Assembly: GCA_019119815.1 (NCBI GenBank)
Contig: DWWH01000012.1
Coordinates: 62,001 to 126,000 of the forward strand
Direction: 5' to 3'
Source of the DNA: Candidatus Eisenbergiella intestinipullorum
GTDB lineage: Bacteria > Bacillota > Clostridia > Lachnospirales > Lachnospiraceae
Length of the DNA: 64,000 nucleotides
Position numbers and translations under genes: made by a program. The notes under the pieces were generated by a model. It saw nothing but the letters and a program-made list of their open reading frames with translations. It was not told the DNA's origin and ran no database searches. This document shows, one piece after another, positions 42,951-52,772 of the stretch (positions are counted from its first letter, which is position 1; each line of letters opens with the position of its first letter).

Positions 42951-44378
42951 ATGATAAAGGATAACCAGCAGTATTTTAACCGACTGCATGTTATAATGGA
43001 CGCGCTGGTGATTGCAGGCTCCTATATACTTGCGTGGTATCTCTGGATAGGAAGAAACAGGAATGAGGGGGGCGCTCCGGTAGGTGTGCTGGATATGGGG
43101 ATTTATTTCAGCGCCCTGTATTTTGTTGTGCCCGGATACCTGATCCTTTATTACTGGTTCAAGCTGTACTCGCCCAAGAGGGTCCAGAGGAATGAGACGG
43201 AGATCCTCAACGTGTTCAAGGCGAACATCGTGGGCATGACCGTTTTTCTGGCCATACTGTTTATGGCAAACGACTGGAGACAGCTGCAGCTGCAGCATTT
43301 CTCCCGAGGCATGGTAGCGCTGTTTACAGCCATCAATACGGTAAACACTCTTCTGATGCGGGCATTTATCCGTTACTGCCTGCATTTTGTGCGCGCGAAG
43401 GGCTATAACCGCAAATACATCCTTCTGGTGGGATATTCCCGGGCGGCGGAGGAATATATCAACAGGATCAACAGCAATCCCCAATGGGGATATGTGGTAA
43501 GAGGAATCCTGGATGATAAGGTTCCGAGAGGTGCAACCTATAAGGGAGTGAAGGTGCTTGGTTCGATCAACAACCTTCTGTACATTCTGCCGGAAAACAA
43601 GCTGGACGAGATCGCGATCACTCTTTCTCTGGAGGACTATGACCGGCTGGAGGAGCTGGTGGATCTGTGTGAAAAATCCGGCGTGCATACCAAATTTATC
43701 CCGGACTACAACAGTCTGATCCCCGGACGGCCGTACATGGAGGACCTGATGGGGCTTCCGGTCATCAACATCCGATATGTGCCGCTGAGCAATACGATGA
43801 GTGCCATTGCAAAGCGCTGCGTGGATATTGCAGGCAGCTTTTTCGGACTGATCCTCATTTCGCCCCTTCTTCTCGTGGTGGCGGTGCTGGTGAAGACCAC
43901 CAGTCCCGGTCCCGTGATCTTCAGGCAGGAGCGGGTGGGACTGCATAACAAGCCTTTTATGATGTACAAGTTCCGCACCATGCGTCAGCAGCAGCCCGGC
44001 GAGGAAAAAAAGGGCTGGACGGTGAAGGGAGATCCGAGAGTGACGAAGGTGGGAGCTTTTCTGAGACGTACGAGCATCGACGAGCTTCCTCAGCTTTTCA
44101 ACGTGCTGAAAGGGGACATGAGCCTGGTGGGCCCGCGGCCGGAACGGCCGCAGTTTGTGGAAAAGTTCCGGGAGGAGATCCCGCGCTATATGATCAAGCA
44201 TCAGGTGCGGCCCGGCATGACCGGCTGGGCGCAGATCAACGGCTACCGGGGAGACACCTCCATCCGCAAGCGGATCGAATACGATATTTATTACATTGAA
44301 AACTGGAGCATGGCATTTGATGTTAAAATCCTTTTCCTGACCTTTTTTAAAGGATTTATCAATGAAAATGCTTATTAA
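42951..44378 (+). CDS. Undecaprenyl-phosphate sugar phosphotransferase (initiating glycosyltransferase, WcaJ/WbaP type)
   Basis: A 475-aa polyprenyl glycosylphosphotransferase. Four N-terminal membrane helices (~10-130), a CoA-binding-like Rossmann region (~140-250, ILLVGYSRAAEEYINRI) and a C-terminal catalytic domain opening with KRCVDIAGSFFGLILISPLL and containing MYKFRTM, RRTSIDELPQ and SLVGPRPERP. It loads the first sugar-1-phosphate onto undecaprenyl phosphate on the cytoplasmic face and so starts polysaccharide synthesis. It heads a unit with the LCP gene. Confidence 0.94.
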   Translation: MIKDNQQYFNRLHVIMDALVIAGSYILAWYLWIGRNRNEGGAPVGVLDMGIYFSALYFVVPGYLILYYWFKLYSPKRVQRNETEILNVFKANIVGMTVFLAILFMANDWRQLQLQHFSRGMVALFTAINTVNTLLMRAFIRYCLHFVRAKGYNRKYILLVGYSRAAEEYINRINSNPQWGYVVRGILDDKVPRGATYKGVKVLGSINNLLYILPENKLDEIAITLSLEDYDRLEELVDLCEKSGVHTKFIPDYNSLIPGRPYMEDLMGLPVINIRYVPLSNTMSAIAKRCVDIAGSFFGLILISPLLLVVAVLVKTTSPGPVIFRQERVGLHNKPFMMYKFRTMRQQQPGEEKKGWTVKGDPRVTKVGAFLRRTSIDELPQLFNVLKGDMSLVGPRPERPQFVEKFREEIPRYMIKHQVRPGMTGWAQINGYRGDTSIRKRIEYDIYYIENWSMAFDVKILFLTFFKGFINENAY

Positions 44379-44412
44379 TAAATAAGAATCAAAAGAAAAC
44401 AGGAGAAAAAAT

Positions 44413-45687
44413 ATGGCATCATCAACGAGAAACGAAGGAAGCCGCAGGACGGGCGCCGGCCGCCCGTCAGACGCCGGCAGGCGGACAGGCGGCGGGGAAA
44501 GGCGTTCTTCCCGCAGGGATTATGACGGCTACGAAGAACGCGGTTATTCCTCCTCCGGACGCAGGACCTCCTCTTCCGGACGGCGGGATCCCAGAGACGA
44601 CAGGCGCTCAGCATCCGGAGGCAGAAAGGGACAGGCGCGCAGAAAGAAAAAACAGACCAGACGCATCATCCTGTTCAGCGTGGAGATCCTCGCTCTGGTG
44701 GTGCTGGCCCTCGTTCTCTGGGCAGTGGGAAAGCAGGATGCCGTTCAGCACATCACCATCAATGAGAGTCAGATCGTGGAAAACATGAATGAGGGCGTGG
44801 AAGAGAACGAGACGATGCAGGGCTACCGGAACGTCGCTCTTTTCGGCGTGGACGCCAGAGACGATGATCTGAAAAAAGGAAACCGTTCCGATACCATCAT
44901 GATCGCCTCCATCAATCAGGACACAGATGAGGTGAAGCTGGTCAGCGTCTACCGCGATACCTATCTGAACCTGAGCAATGATACCTACAATAAGTGTAAT
45001 GCGGCCTATGCGGCCGGCGGTCCGGAACAGGCCATCCTGATGCTGAACATGAACCTGGATCTGAACATCACGGAATATATCAGCATCAATTTCAACGGTC
45101 TGATCGAACTGGTGGACAGCCTGGGAGGCGTGCAGATCGATGTGCAGCCGGAGGAGATCGAGCATCTGAACAACTATCAGAAGAGTATGTTCAGCACGGA
45201 GAGCAAGGTGGTGCTGACCGATGATTATACGCCTGTTACCAAGTCCGGGCTGCAGACGCTGAACGGCATGCAGGCCACTGCCTACTGCCGGATCCGTGCA
45301 ACCGCGGGCGATGATTTCCGCCGGGCGGAGAGACAGAGGACGGTGCTGCTCGCCTGTCTGGACAAGGCGAAGAGCGCGTCGTTCTCCCAGCTGGAGTCCG
45401 CGCTGGACAGCGTGCTCCCGCATGTGGCGACCAATCTTGATACGGCGGAGATCCTGAGCGTGCTGCAGGAGGTTGCGAACTACAGCGTGACCGCTACGGA
45501 CGGCTTTCCCTTTGAAGATACCCGTACGACGGGAACGCTGGGAAGCAAGGGAAGCTGCGTGATTCCCGTGGATCTGGAGACGAATGTGATCAAGCTTCAC
45601 AATTTCCTCTTTGAACAGGAAGAATACACGCCTTCCGAGCAGGTGAAGTCCTACAGCGCGAAGATCTCAAGCGATACCGGATATTAA
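44413..45687 (+). CDS. LytR-CpsA-Psr (LCP) family wall polymer ligase
   Basis: A 424-aa protein with a disordered Arg/Ser/Gly-rich cytoplasmic tail (~1-85), one membrane helix (~88-108, IILFSVEILALVVLALVLW) and an extracellular LCP domain (~135-380). Motifs include NVALFGVDARD, NRSDTIMIASI, VSVYRDTYL and a late RRAERQRTVL, with conserved Asp/Arg residues that bind the pyrophosphate of lipid-linked glycan. LCP enzymes attach wall teichoic acid or capsule to peptidoglycan. Located 34 bp after the initiating transferase and before an intrinsic terminator. Confidence 0.93.
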   Translation: MASSTRNEGSRRTGAGRPSDAGRRTGGGERRSSRRDYDGYEERGYSSSGRRTSSSGRRDPRDDRRSASGGRKGQARRKKKQTRRIILFSVEILALVVLALVLWAVGKQDAVQHITINESQIVENMNEGVEENETMQGYRNVALFGVDARDDDLKKGNRSDTIMIASINQDTDEVKLVSVYRDTYLNLSNDTYNKCNAAYAAGGPEQAILMLNMNLDLNITEYISINFNGLIELVDSLGGVQIDVQPEEIEHLNNYQKSMFSTESKVVLTDDYTPVTKSGLQTLNGMQATAYCRIRATAGDDFRRAERQRTVLLACLDKAKSASFSQLESALDSVLPHVATNLDTAEILSVLQEVANYSVTATDGFPFEDTRTTGTLGSKGSCVIPVDLETNVIKLHNFLFEQEEYTPSEQVKSYSAKISSDTGY

Positions 45688-45726
45688 CAACAGAAAGCAG
45701 TGTGAAAAACTGCTGCGAAAAGGCTG

Positions 45727-45753
45727 AAGGGGGCTGAGATATGCCCCCTTTTT
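45727..45753 (+). terminator. Intrinsic terminator
   Basis: AAGGGGGC (45727-45734) pairs with GCCCCCTT (45743-45750), followed by T residues. It ends the sugar transferase-LCP transcript, though the next GT gene begins only 30 bp later. Confidence 0.8.
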
Positions 45754-45782
45754 CCATATGATACCGAGAGGGGAGCTGACAG

Positions 45783-46718
45783 ATGAAAATCGATGTGATC
45801 ATTCCCACATACCGGCCGGGAAGAAAATTTCTGGAGCTGATGAAGCGGCTGGCCGGTCAGAGCGTAAGAGCAGACCGGATCATCATTATGAATACGGAAG
45901 AAAAATATTTTGACGGACTTTTATACGGGACGGATTTCGCCAGAGAGTATCCGGAAGCGGAGGTGCATCACCTCTCCAAGAGGGAATACGATCACGGCGG
46001 GACGAGAGACCGGGCCGCGGCGAAAAGCAGCGCCGATCTGTTTCTGTGCATGACGGACGACGCGGTTCCGGCGGACGAGCATCTGATCGAACGGCTCCGG
46101 GATGCGGTCTGCAAAGAGGACGACATCGCCGTGGCTTATGCCAGACAGCTTCCGGGAAAGGACAGCGGGGAGATCGAACGCTTCATCCGATCCTTCAATT
46201 ATCCGGAACAGAGCTGCATAAAGGGAGAGAAACAGCTGGAAACGATGGGAGTGAAAACCTATTTCTGCTCCAATGTGTGCGCCATGTACCGGCGGGATAT
46301 TTTCCGGAAGCTGGGAGGCTTTGAGAAGCATACTATTTTTAATGAGGATATGATCTATGCGGCGAAGGCGGTGAAGGCGGGCTACCGGATCGCCTATGCG
46401 GCGGACGCCTGCGTATACCATTCCCATGACTATACGGCAAAGGAGCAGTTTCACCGGAATTTTGACAACGGTGTATCGCAGGCTCAGCATCCGGAGGTTT
46501 TTTCGGGCGTGTCCTCCGAGTCGGAGGGGATAAGGCTGGTGAAGCAGACCGCGTCTCATCTGCTCCGGTCCGGAAAGCCACTGCTCGTGCTGCGGCTGAC
46601 CGCCGACTGTACGGCCAGATACCTGGGATTTTTTCTGGGGAAGCATTACCGGAGCCTTCCGCCCGGACTGGTGCTGCGCTGCAGCCTGAACCGGGATTAC
46701 TGGAAGAAAAGATACTGA
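45783..46718 (+). CDS. GT2 glycosyltransferase (rhamnosyltransferase-like)
   Basis: A 311-aa GT-A protein: KIDVIIPTYRPGRKFLELMK at the start, KREYDHGGTRDRAA (a motif seen in RfbF-like rhamnosyltransferases), LCMTDDAVPADEHL as metal-binding region, and AYHSHDY-like VYHSHDYTAKEQF near residue 215. It is cytoplasmic or membrane-peripheral. GGGGAG precedes ATG 45783. It lies between the LCP terminator and glmS, and probably takes part in the same polysaccharide. Confidence 0.86.
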   Translation: MKIDVIIPTYRPGRKFLELMKRLAGQSVRADRIIIMNTEEKYFDGLLYGTDFAREYPEAEVHHLSKREYDHGGTRDRAAAKSSADLFLCMTDDAVPADEHLIERLRDAVCKEDDIAVAYARQLPGKDSGEIERFIRSFNYPEQSCIKGEKQLETMGVKTYFCSNVCAMYRRDIFRKLGGFEKHTIFNEDMIYAAKAVKAGYRIAYAADACVYHSHDYTAKEQFHRNFDNGVSQAQHPEVFSGVSSESEGIRLVKQTASHLLRSGKPLLVLRLTADCTARYLGFFLGKHYRSLPPGLVLRCSLNRDYWKKRY

Positions 46719-46767
46719 TCAAAAGGATTGACCTAACGGCTGAAAACCGGGAAAAGAGGAGGAAATT

Positions 46768-48594
46768 ATGTGCGGAATCGTAGGCTACATAGGAAAGAAC
46801 CAGGCGGCGCCCATCATTCTTGACGGCCTTGCCAGGCTGGAATACCGGGGATATGACTCCGCGGGAATGGCGGTTTACGACGGAGAAAAGATACAGATTA
46901 CCAAAACGGTGGGAAGGCTGAAGGCCCTGAGCGAGCTCACCCATGACGGGGCCACCATGCCGGGAAAGGCGGGGATCGGTCATACCCGCTGGGCGACCCA
47001 CGGAGCTCCCAGCAATGTGAACGCCCACCCGCATTTCAATGAAAACAGGACCATAGCGGTGGTGCACAACGGCATCATCGAGAATTACATCGCGCTGAAA
47101 AAGAAACTGACCCAGAGAGGCTATCACTTCATCTCCGAAACGGATACGGAGGTGCTGGCGCATATGCTGGATTATTATTACAAGGGAGATCCCATGGAGG
47201 CCATCACCAAGGTGCTGCACCGGGTGGAGGGCTCCTATGCGTTGGGGATCCTGTTCGCCGATTTTCCCGGAGAGCTGTTCGCGGTGAGAAAAGACAGTCC
47301 CCTCATCGTAGGGCAGAACGGGGAAGGCTGCTTTATCGCCTCCGACGTTCCGGCCATCCTGCGCTACACCCGGACCGTGACCTATATTGAGAATCAGGAG
47401 ATCGTGCGCCTGTCCGCAGAGGACTTTCATGTTTACAACGTGGATGCGGAGGAGCTGGAAAAGAAATCCGTGACCATCGACTGGGACGCGGAGGCGGCAG
47501 AAAAGGCCGGATATGAGCATTTCATGCTCAAGGAAATGTATGAACAGCCCAAGACCGTAGCAGATACCGCCGGACCCAGGATCAAAAAGAACGACATCGT
47601 GATCGAGGAGCTGGGGATGACCGACGAGGAGCTCCTGCAGGTGAAAAAGATCCATATCGTGGCCTGCGGCTCCGCCTATCACGCGGGAGTGACCGGAAAG
47701 TATGTGCTGGAGGGTATGGCGAGGATCCCCGTGGAGGTGGATCTGGCGAGCGAATTCCGCTATCGGGATCCCATCCTGGAGGACGGCGCCATGGTGATCG
47801 TCATCAGTCAGTCGGGAGAAACGGCGGATTCCCTCGCAGCCCTGCGTGAGGCAAAGAAGCGGGGCTTTCAGGTGCTCGGCATCGTGAACGTGGTGGGAAG
47901 CTCCATTGCCAGGGAGGCGGATAATGTGATGTACACCTGGGCTGGGCCGGAGATCGCGGTTGCCACCACCAAGGCCTACAGCGCCCAGCTCATCGCTCTG
48001 TATCTGCTTGCCATGAAATTTGCCCGTGTGCGTCATACGGTGACGGAGGCGGAGTTTGAAGAAATGCTGGGTGATCTGCGCCGCCTGCCGGATCAGATCG
48101 AGCTGCTTCTGAACAATAAGAACCGGATCCAGCGCTTTGCCAACCGTTATATCGCTGCAAAGGAGGTCTTTTTCATCGGCCGGGGCATTGACTATGCCAT
48201 TTCCATGGAAGGCTCTCTGAAGCTGAAGGAAATTTCCTACATTCATTCGGAAGCCTATGCGGCGGGCGAGCTGAAGCACGGCACCATCTCCCTGATCGAG
48301 GAAGGCACGCTGGTGGCCGCGGTGGCGACGCAGCCGTATCTGTATCAGAAGATCATCAGCAACATGGTGGAAGTGAAATCCAGGGGCGCTTTTGTACTCG
48401 CCGTTACCTGCGAGGGCAACCGGGAGATCGAGAAGGCCGCAGACTATGTGATCTATATCCCGATCACAAACCGGTTCTTTACCAATTCTCTGGCCATCAT
48501 CCCGCTGCAGCTGTTCAGCTACTACGTGGCCGTCGGCAAGGGCTGCGACGTGGATAAGCCCAGGAATCTGGCCAAATCGGTGACGGTGGAATAG
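46768..48594 (+). CDS. glmS: Glutamine-fructose-6-phosphate aminotransferase
   Basis: A 608-aa protein of standard length. MCGIVGYIG gives the N-terminal catalytic cysteine C2 of the glutaminase domain (LEYRGYDSAG, HTRWATHG). The two SIS isomerase domains follow (~290-430 and ~460-595), with SQSGETADSLAALREAK and the C-terminal KPRNLAKSVTVE. It makes glucosamine-6-phosphate for peptidoglycan and amino-sugar glycans. Only 49 bp separate it from the GT, so no glmS ribozyme is present, which is unusual for a Firmicutes glmS. Confidence 0.97.
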   Translation: MCGIVGYIGKNQAAPIILDGLARLEYRGYDSAGMAVYDGEKIQITKTVGRLKALSELTHDGATMPGKAGIGHTRWATHGAPSNVNAHPHFNENRTIAVVHNGIIENYIALKKKLTQRGYHFISETDTEVLAHMLDYYYKGDPMEAITKVLHRVEGSYALGILFADFPGELFAVRKDSPLIVGQNGEGCFIASDVPAILRYTRTVTYIENQEIVRLSAEDFHVYNVDAEELEKKSVTIDWDAEAAEKAGYEHFMLKEMYEQPKTVADTAGPRIKKNDIVIEELGMTDEELLQVKKIHIVACGSAYHAGVTGKYVLEGMARIPVEVDLASEFRYRDPILEDGAMVIVISQSGETADSLAALREAKKRGFQVLGIVNVVGSSIAREADNVMYTWAGPEIAVATTKAYSAQLIALYLLAMKFARVRHTVTEAEFEEMLGDLRRLPDQIELLLNNKNRIQRFANRYIAAKEVFFIGRGIDYAISMEGSLKLKEISYIHSEAYAAGELKHGTISLIEEGTLVAAVATQPYLYQKIISNMVEVKSRGAFVLAVTCEGNREIEKAADYVIYIPITNRFFTNSLAIIPLQLFSYYVAVGKGCDVDKPRNLAKSVTVE

Positions 48595-48780
48595 CGGCGG
48601 GAATGGAAACGCATTTTGGCGGTTTTTATACATTTTCAATAGATTTATCACAGTTTGAACACAAATACCGGATATACTAAGGGCTGAACGAATAAAAGAG
48701 CCCGCAGACGCCGGTTTGTCCTTCCGGCGGCAGATGGAGGCAGAAAAAGAGTAGAAAATCAGAGAAAAGAGGGAACGGTC

Positions 48781-50742
48781 ATGTTTGATCAGGAATTTTC
48801 CAGCGACCCCAATAAGAACGACGATACAAAGCAGGCACAGTCGGGACAGGAGAGCATGACGCAGAACAGTGCGTCGGGGGATGATGTGTCATCTCACAGC
48901 TCTGCATCCCAAAGCGGTACCTCCCAGAGCGATGTGTCCGGCCGGAGTGCGGGCGCATGGCAGGGAAGCTCTTCCGGGCAGAATGGTGCTGCCGGGCAGA
49001 GCGGCTCCTACAGCCGGGGAACCGGCGCATGGCAGGGAGGTGCTTCCGGGCAGGGAGGAAGTTATGGCCAGAGTACGGGCTGGCAGAATGGTACCTACGG
49101 TCAGAATGCCGGAACATGGCAGAACAGTGCCGCAGGCCAGAATGCTTCCTACGGTCAGAACAGCGCTGCGGGCCAGAATGCTTCCTACGGTCAGAACAGT
49201 ACCTATGGCCAGAATGCCGGAGCATGGCAGAACGGTGCTTCCGGACAGAGCGGAACGGACAGATACGGCAGAGGATGGCAGCATGGGAATGCCGGACAGA
49301 ATACGGCACAGGGAACGGCTTCTCAGGGCTCCAACGGTGCATACAGCGGTCAGAATGCCTATAGGGGGCAGAACGCCTGGCAGTCCTATCAGGGAAACTA
49401 TCAGTATGGGAATGGGAACGGAGACTATGGAACGGTTCCCGGAAAGAAAAAGAAAGAGAAAAAGCAAAAGGAGAAGAAACCCGGCAGGCCGATGAATCCG
49501 TTCTGGAAGAAAGCGCTGGCAGTGGTTCTGAGTGCCGCATGCTTCGGCGTGATCGCCGGGGTCAGCTTCCTCGCGGTCGCTTCTCTCGGCGGATACCAGA
49601 ACAGTGTTGCCTCTGCAACGGCTCCGGCAGTTTCGGAAAGCCAGAGCACGGATGCGGGAGCGGATACGCAGAGCGATGATTCCGGAAACAGCGCTTCTGT
49701 CAGCCAGGGAACCACCAGCATGGTGGTGACGGATGTGACCGAGGTGGTGGATCAGGTGATGCCCGCCATCGTGGCGATCACCAACGAATCCGTGACCTCC
49801 ATCGAGAGCTTCTGGGGTCAGACCTATGAGCAGCAGCAGGAGTCCGCGGGAAGCGGTATCATCATCGGAAAAAATGATGACGAACTGCTCATCGTGACGA
49901 ACAATCATGTGGTAAAGGACGCCAATCAGCTGTATGTCAGCTTCATCGATAATTCCATCGTGGAAGCCCAGGTCAAGGGTACGAGCCCTTCCATGGATCT
50001 GGCGGTGGTAGCTGTCAAACTGAATAATATAGAAAGCGATACCATGAATGCGATCACCATCGCGACGCTCGGGGATTCCGATTCCCTGAAGGTGGGCGAG
50101 CCGGTTATCGCCATCGGAAACGCGCTGGGCTATGGACAGTCGGTAACCACCGGCGTGGTGAGCGCGCTGAACCGTGTCCTGGAGGTAGATGAGACCGGAA
50201 CCAGCAACGCGATGATTCAGACGGATGCGGCAATCAATCCCGGTAACTCCGGCGGAGCCCTGCTTGACATCAACGGACAGGTAATCGGCATCAATTCCAA
50301 CAAGATCGGCGGAAACGCCATTGAAGGAATGGGCTACGCGATCCCGATTTCCGCCGCACAGCCTATCATTGAACAGCTGATGAACCAGGAAACCAGAGAA
50401 GCGCTGGACGATACGCAGAAGGGATACCTTGGAATCTCCTGCATCAACGTGACCTCCGCGATGGCGGAAGCCTACGGCATGCCTGAGGGCATTTATGTGG
50501 CGCAGGTTTATCCGGGAACCGGAGCGGCTGAGGCCGGAATCGTGAAGGGCGATATTATCACGGGAGTCAACGGGATGACGGTGACAACCCAGGACGATCT
50601 GCTGAATGCGATGCAGTATTATGCCATCGGAGAAACCATTGAAATCACGGTGATGCATGGAAATCCGACGGAAGGCTATGCGGAAGAAACCAGAACCGTG
50701 ACGCTGACCTCTCAGGAGATGATGAATTCTGCGCAGCAGTGA
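48781..50742 (+). CDS. HtrA/DegP-like S1C serine protease with repeat-rich N-terminal tail
   Basis: A 653-aa protein. Residues ~30-225 are an unusual Gly/Gln/Asn/Ser/Tyr-rich tail built of units like GQNASYGQNSAA, then a basic KKKKEKKQKEKK patch, one membrane helix (~240-270), a linker, a trypsin-like domain and a PDZ domain (~555-640). The triad is H376 (NNHVVKD), D406 (MDLAVVAV) and S490 (NPGNSGGA). As in other Gram-positive HtrA proteins the protease faces outside and degrades misfolded surface proteins; the repeat tail would be cytoplasmic. It ends with an intrinsic terminator, so it is monocistronic. Confidence 0.93.
   Translation: MFDQEFSSDPNKNDDTKQAQSGQESMTQNSASGDDVSSHSSASQSGTSQSDVSGRSAGAWQGSSSGQNGAAGQSGSYSRGTGAWQGGASGQGGSYGQSTGWQNGTYGQNAGTWQNSAAGQNASYGQNSAAGQNASYGQNSTYGQNAGAWQNGASGQSGTDRYGRGWQHGNAGQNTAQGTASQGSNGAYSGQNAYRGQNAWQSYQGNYQYGNGNGDYGTVPGKKKKEKKQKEKKPGRPMNPFWKKALAVVLSAACFGVIAGVSFLAVASLGGYQNSVASATAPAVSESQSTDAGADTQSDDSGNSASVSQGTTSMVVTDVTEVVDQVMPAIVAITNESVTSIESFWGQTYEQQQESAGSGIIIGKNDDELLIVTNNHVVKDANQLYVSFIDNSIVEAQVKGTSPSMDLAVVAVKLNNIESDTMNAITIATLGDSDSLKVGEPVIAIGNALGYGQSVTTGVVSALNRVLEVDETGTSNAMIQTDAAINPGNSGGALLDINGQVIGINSNKIGGNAIEGMGYAIPISAAQPIIEQLMNQETREALDDTQKGYLGISCINVTSAMAEAYGMPEGIYVAQVYPGTGAAEAGIVKGDIITGVNGMTVTTQDDLLNAMQYYAIGETIEITVMHGNPTEGYAEETRTVTLTSQEMMNSAQQ
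49000..49420 (+). repeat. Coding repeats in HtrA tail
   Basis: Short coding repeats of the type GQN-x-SYGQN. A 36-bp unit is nearly perfectly duplicated (49135-49170 and 49171-49200 onward, 29 bases identical from GGCCAGAATGC). Such units can expand or contract by slippage. Confidence 0.7.
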
Positions 50743-50801
50743 GGCTTTGGCACGATCGCGCCGGAATTCAGGAAAAAAGAACAGATGTGAGTGAAAGAAA
50801 G

Positions 50802-50847
50802 GCATCGGGTGCAGAAAGAGACAGGCTTCTGCATCCGGTGCTTTTTT
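50802..50847 (+). terminator. Intrinsic terminator after htrA
   Basis: A 15-bp stem with two G-U pairs (50802-50816 with 50826-50840) followed by TTTTTT. Confidence 0.85.
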
Positions 50848-50917
50848 CTGCGGGGTAGCAGAACCCCGGGTTTCCGGCGCGGAAGCTTTTTCTTTACAGT
50901 TTTTATAGAAAGTTCAC

Positions 50918-50946
50918 TTGTGTGTCGGAAAGCCATGTTTTATAAT
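50918..50946 (+). promoter_or_regulatory. Promoter of clpX-like gene
   Basis: TTGTGT, 17 bp, TATAAT. The 50743-51011 gap holds only the htrA terminator and this promoter. Confidence 0.65.
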
Positions 50947-51011
50947 GAAAACAGCCCAAAAAGCGGCATTTTGCAGCCATTATTTTTGTACAGCGGCGGA
51001 AAGGAATACGG

Positions 51012-52595
51012 ATGAACGATTTTGAACATAGAGATGATGAAAATAAAAACGAAATGACTGCCGGAACGGAGGAACAGGCGGAAAAGAAGGAACCGTCAGA
51101 AAAGCCTTCGGAAGAGGAAAAAGAGCCGTCAGAAAGCCGGAAAGAAGTTTCCGGCGGAACAGAGGAAAAGAAAAACGATACGGAATCGAAGTACGAGGAT
51201 GTCTGCTTTATCTGCCGCAGGCCGGAAAGCAAGGCGGGAAAGATGTACCATCTTCCCAACAACATCTGCGTCTGCGAGGACTGCATGCACCGCACCATGG
51301 ATACGGTGAGCCAGTTCGACTATCAGGGGCTTCTGAATAATCCCCAGCTGATGAACATGCTCAACAACATGAATAAGGACGGAAAATATCCCAACATCAG
51401 CTTCGTGAACCTCTCTGACCTGCAGGGGACCGGCGGAATCCCGAACAAGCAGAAGATTAAGAAAAAGGCGAAGGAAAAGGAGCAGGAGCCCGTTTTCGAC
51501 ATTAAGAGCATCCCTGCGCCGCATAAGATCAAAGCCAGCCTGGACGAGTACGTGATCGGCCAGGAGAAGGCCAAGAAGATCATTTCCGTGGCGGTTTACA
51601 ACCATTATAAGCGGGTAGCGACGAACACCATGGACGATATTGAGATCGAAAAGTCCAATATCCTCATGATCGGCCCCACCGGTTCGGGAAAGACCTATCT
51701 GGTAAAGACGCTTGCCAGACTTCTGGATGTGCCGCTCGCCATCGCGGACGCCACCAGCCTGACGGAGGCGGGATATATCGGAGACGATATTGAAAGCGTG
51801 GTGTCCAAGCTGCTGGCCGCTGCGGACAACGATGTGGAAAAGGCGGAGAAGGGCATCATTTTCATCGACGAGATCGATAAGATCGCGAAAAAGAAAAACA
51901 CCACCTCCCGGGATGTGAGCGGAGAATCCGTGCAGCAGGGAATGCTGAAGCTTCTGGAGGGAAGCGAGGTGGAGGTACCGGTGGGCGCGAACAGCAAGAA
52001 CGCCATGGTGCCGCTGGCTACGGTGAATACAAAGAACATTCTGTTCATCTGCGGCGGCGCGTTCCCGGACCTGGAGGATGTGATCAGGCAGCGCCTGACG
52101 AAGCAGTCCACCATGGGATTCGGAAGCGAGCTGAAGGATAAATATGACAAAGACCCGGACATCCTTTCAAAGGTGACGGTGGAGGACCTGCGGGCCTTCG
52201 GCATGATTCCGGAATTCCTGGGAAGGCTTCCCATCGTCTGCACCCTGCAGGGGCTGACGAAGGAAATGTTCATCCGGATCCTGAAGGAGCCGAAAAACGC
52301 GATTCTCAAGCAGTACCACAAGCTGCTGGCGCTGGACGAGGTGGATCTGGAATTTGACGACGGCGCGCTGGAAGCCATCGCGGAAAAGGCCATGAAAAAG
52401 GACACCGGCGCGAGAGCGCTGCGGGCCATCATCGAGGATTTCATGCTGGATATCATGTATGAGATTCCCAAGGACGACAACATCGGCAGGGTAACGATTA
52501 CAAGGGATTACATCGAAGGGACAGGCGGTCCCAGGATTGAGATCCGGGGAGCAGGCTATGCGCTGCCGGAGCACGCGGCTCCGACAGGAGGCTGA
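51012..52595 (+). CDS. ClpX-like AAA+ unfoldase, divergent
   Basis: A 527-aa protein with an extra acidic Glu/Lys-rich extension (~1-60) before the zinc-binding domain (C65, C68, C88, C91). The AAA+ core has Walker A GPTGSGKT (221-228), pore loop AGYIGDD, Walker B IIFIDEID and ClpX-typical LEGSEVEVP and FLGRLP motifs. The RKH pore loop of ordinary ClpX is replaced by NSKNAM, and the ClpP-docking IGF appears as MGF. No clpP is adjacent. It may be a second ClpX with altered substrate entry, or work with ClpP encoded elsewhere. Its neighbours are other proteases. Confidence 0.9.
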   Translation: MNDFEHRDDENKNEMTAGTEEQAEKKEPSEKPSEEEKEPSESRKEVSGGTEEKKNDTESKYEDVCFICRRPESKAGKMYHLPNNICVCEDCMHRTMDTVSQFDYQGLLNNPQLMNMLNNMNKDGKYPNISFVNLSDLQGTGGIPNKQKIKKKAKEKEQEPVFDIKSIPAPHKIKASLDEYVIGQEKAKKIISVAVYNHYKRVATNTMDDIEIEKSNILMIGPTGSGKTYLVKTLARLLDVPLAIADATSLTEAGYIGDDIESVVSKLLAAADNDVEKAEKGIIFIDEIDKIAKKKNTTSRDVSGESVQQGMLKLLEGSEVEVPVGANSKNAMVPLATVNTKNILFICGGAFPDLEDVIRQRLTKQSTMGFGSELKDKYDKDPDILSKVTVEDLRAFGMIPEFLGRLPIVCTLQGLTKEMFIRILKEPKNAILKQYHKLLALDEVDLEFDDGALEAIAEKAMKKDTGARALRAIIEDFMLDIMYEIPKDDNIGRVTITRDYIEGTGGPRIEIRGAGYALPEHAAPTGG

Positions 52596-52772
52596 GAGAG
52601 CCGGGGCCCTTCGCGCGGGAATCGTCCGCCTGCTGCAGCCGGAAAGCGGAAGGAAGCCGGACGCCGGCTGCGTCCGGAGGATGGAAGAAAATGATCCGGG
52701 CAGCAAAAAAGCATCAAAAGCATCAAAAGCAGGAAAGCGTCATATTTATGTAAAAAAACGGGAGCGTCCGTT

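Noticed and set aside
46719..46767. glmS ribozyme
   Set aside because: The gap before glmS is 49 bases, far too short for the ribozyme core.
46339..48651. A 770-aa minus-strand frame
   Set aside because: Antisense to glmS, which is clearly real.
48673..48678. TATACT as htrA promoter -10
   Set aside because: No acceptable -35 element at normal spacing, so not listed as a feature.
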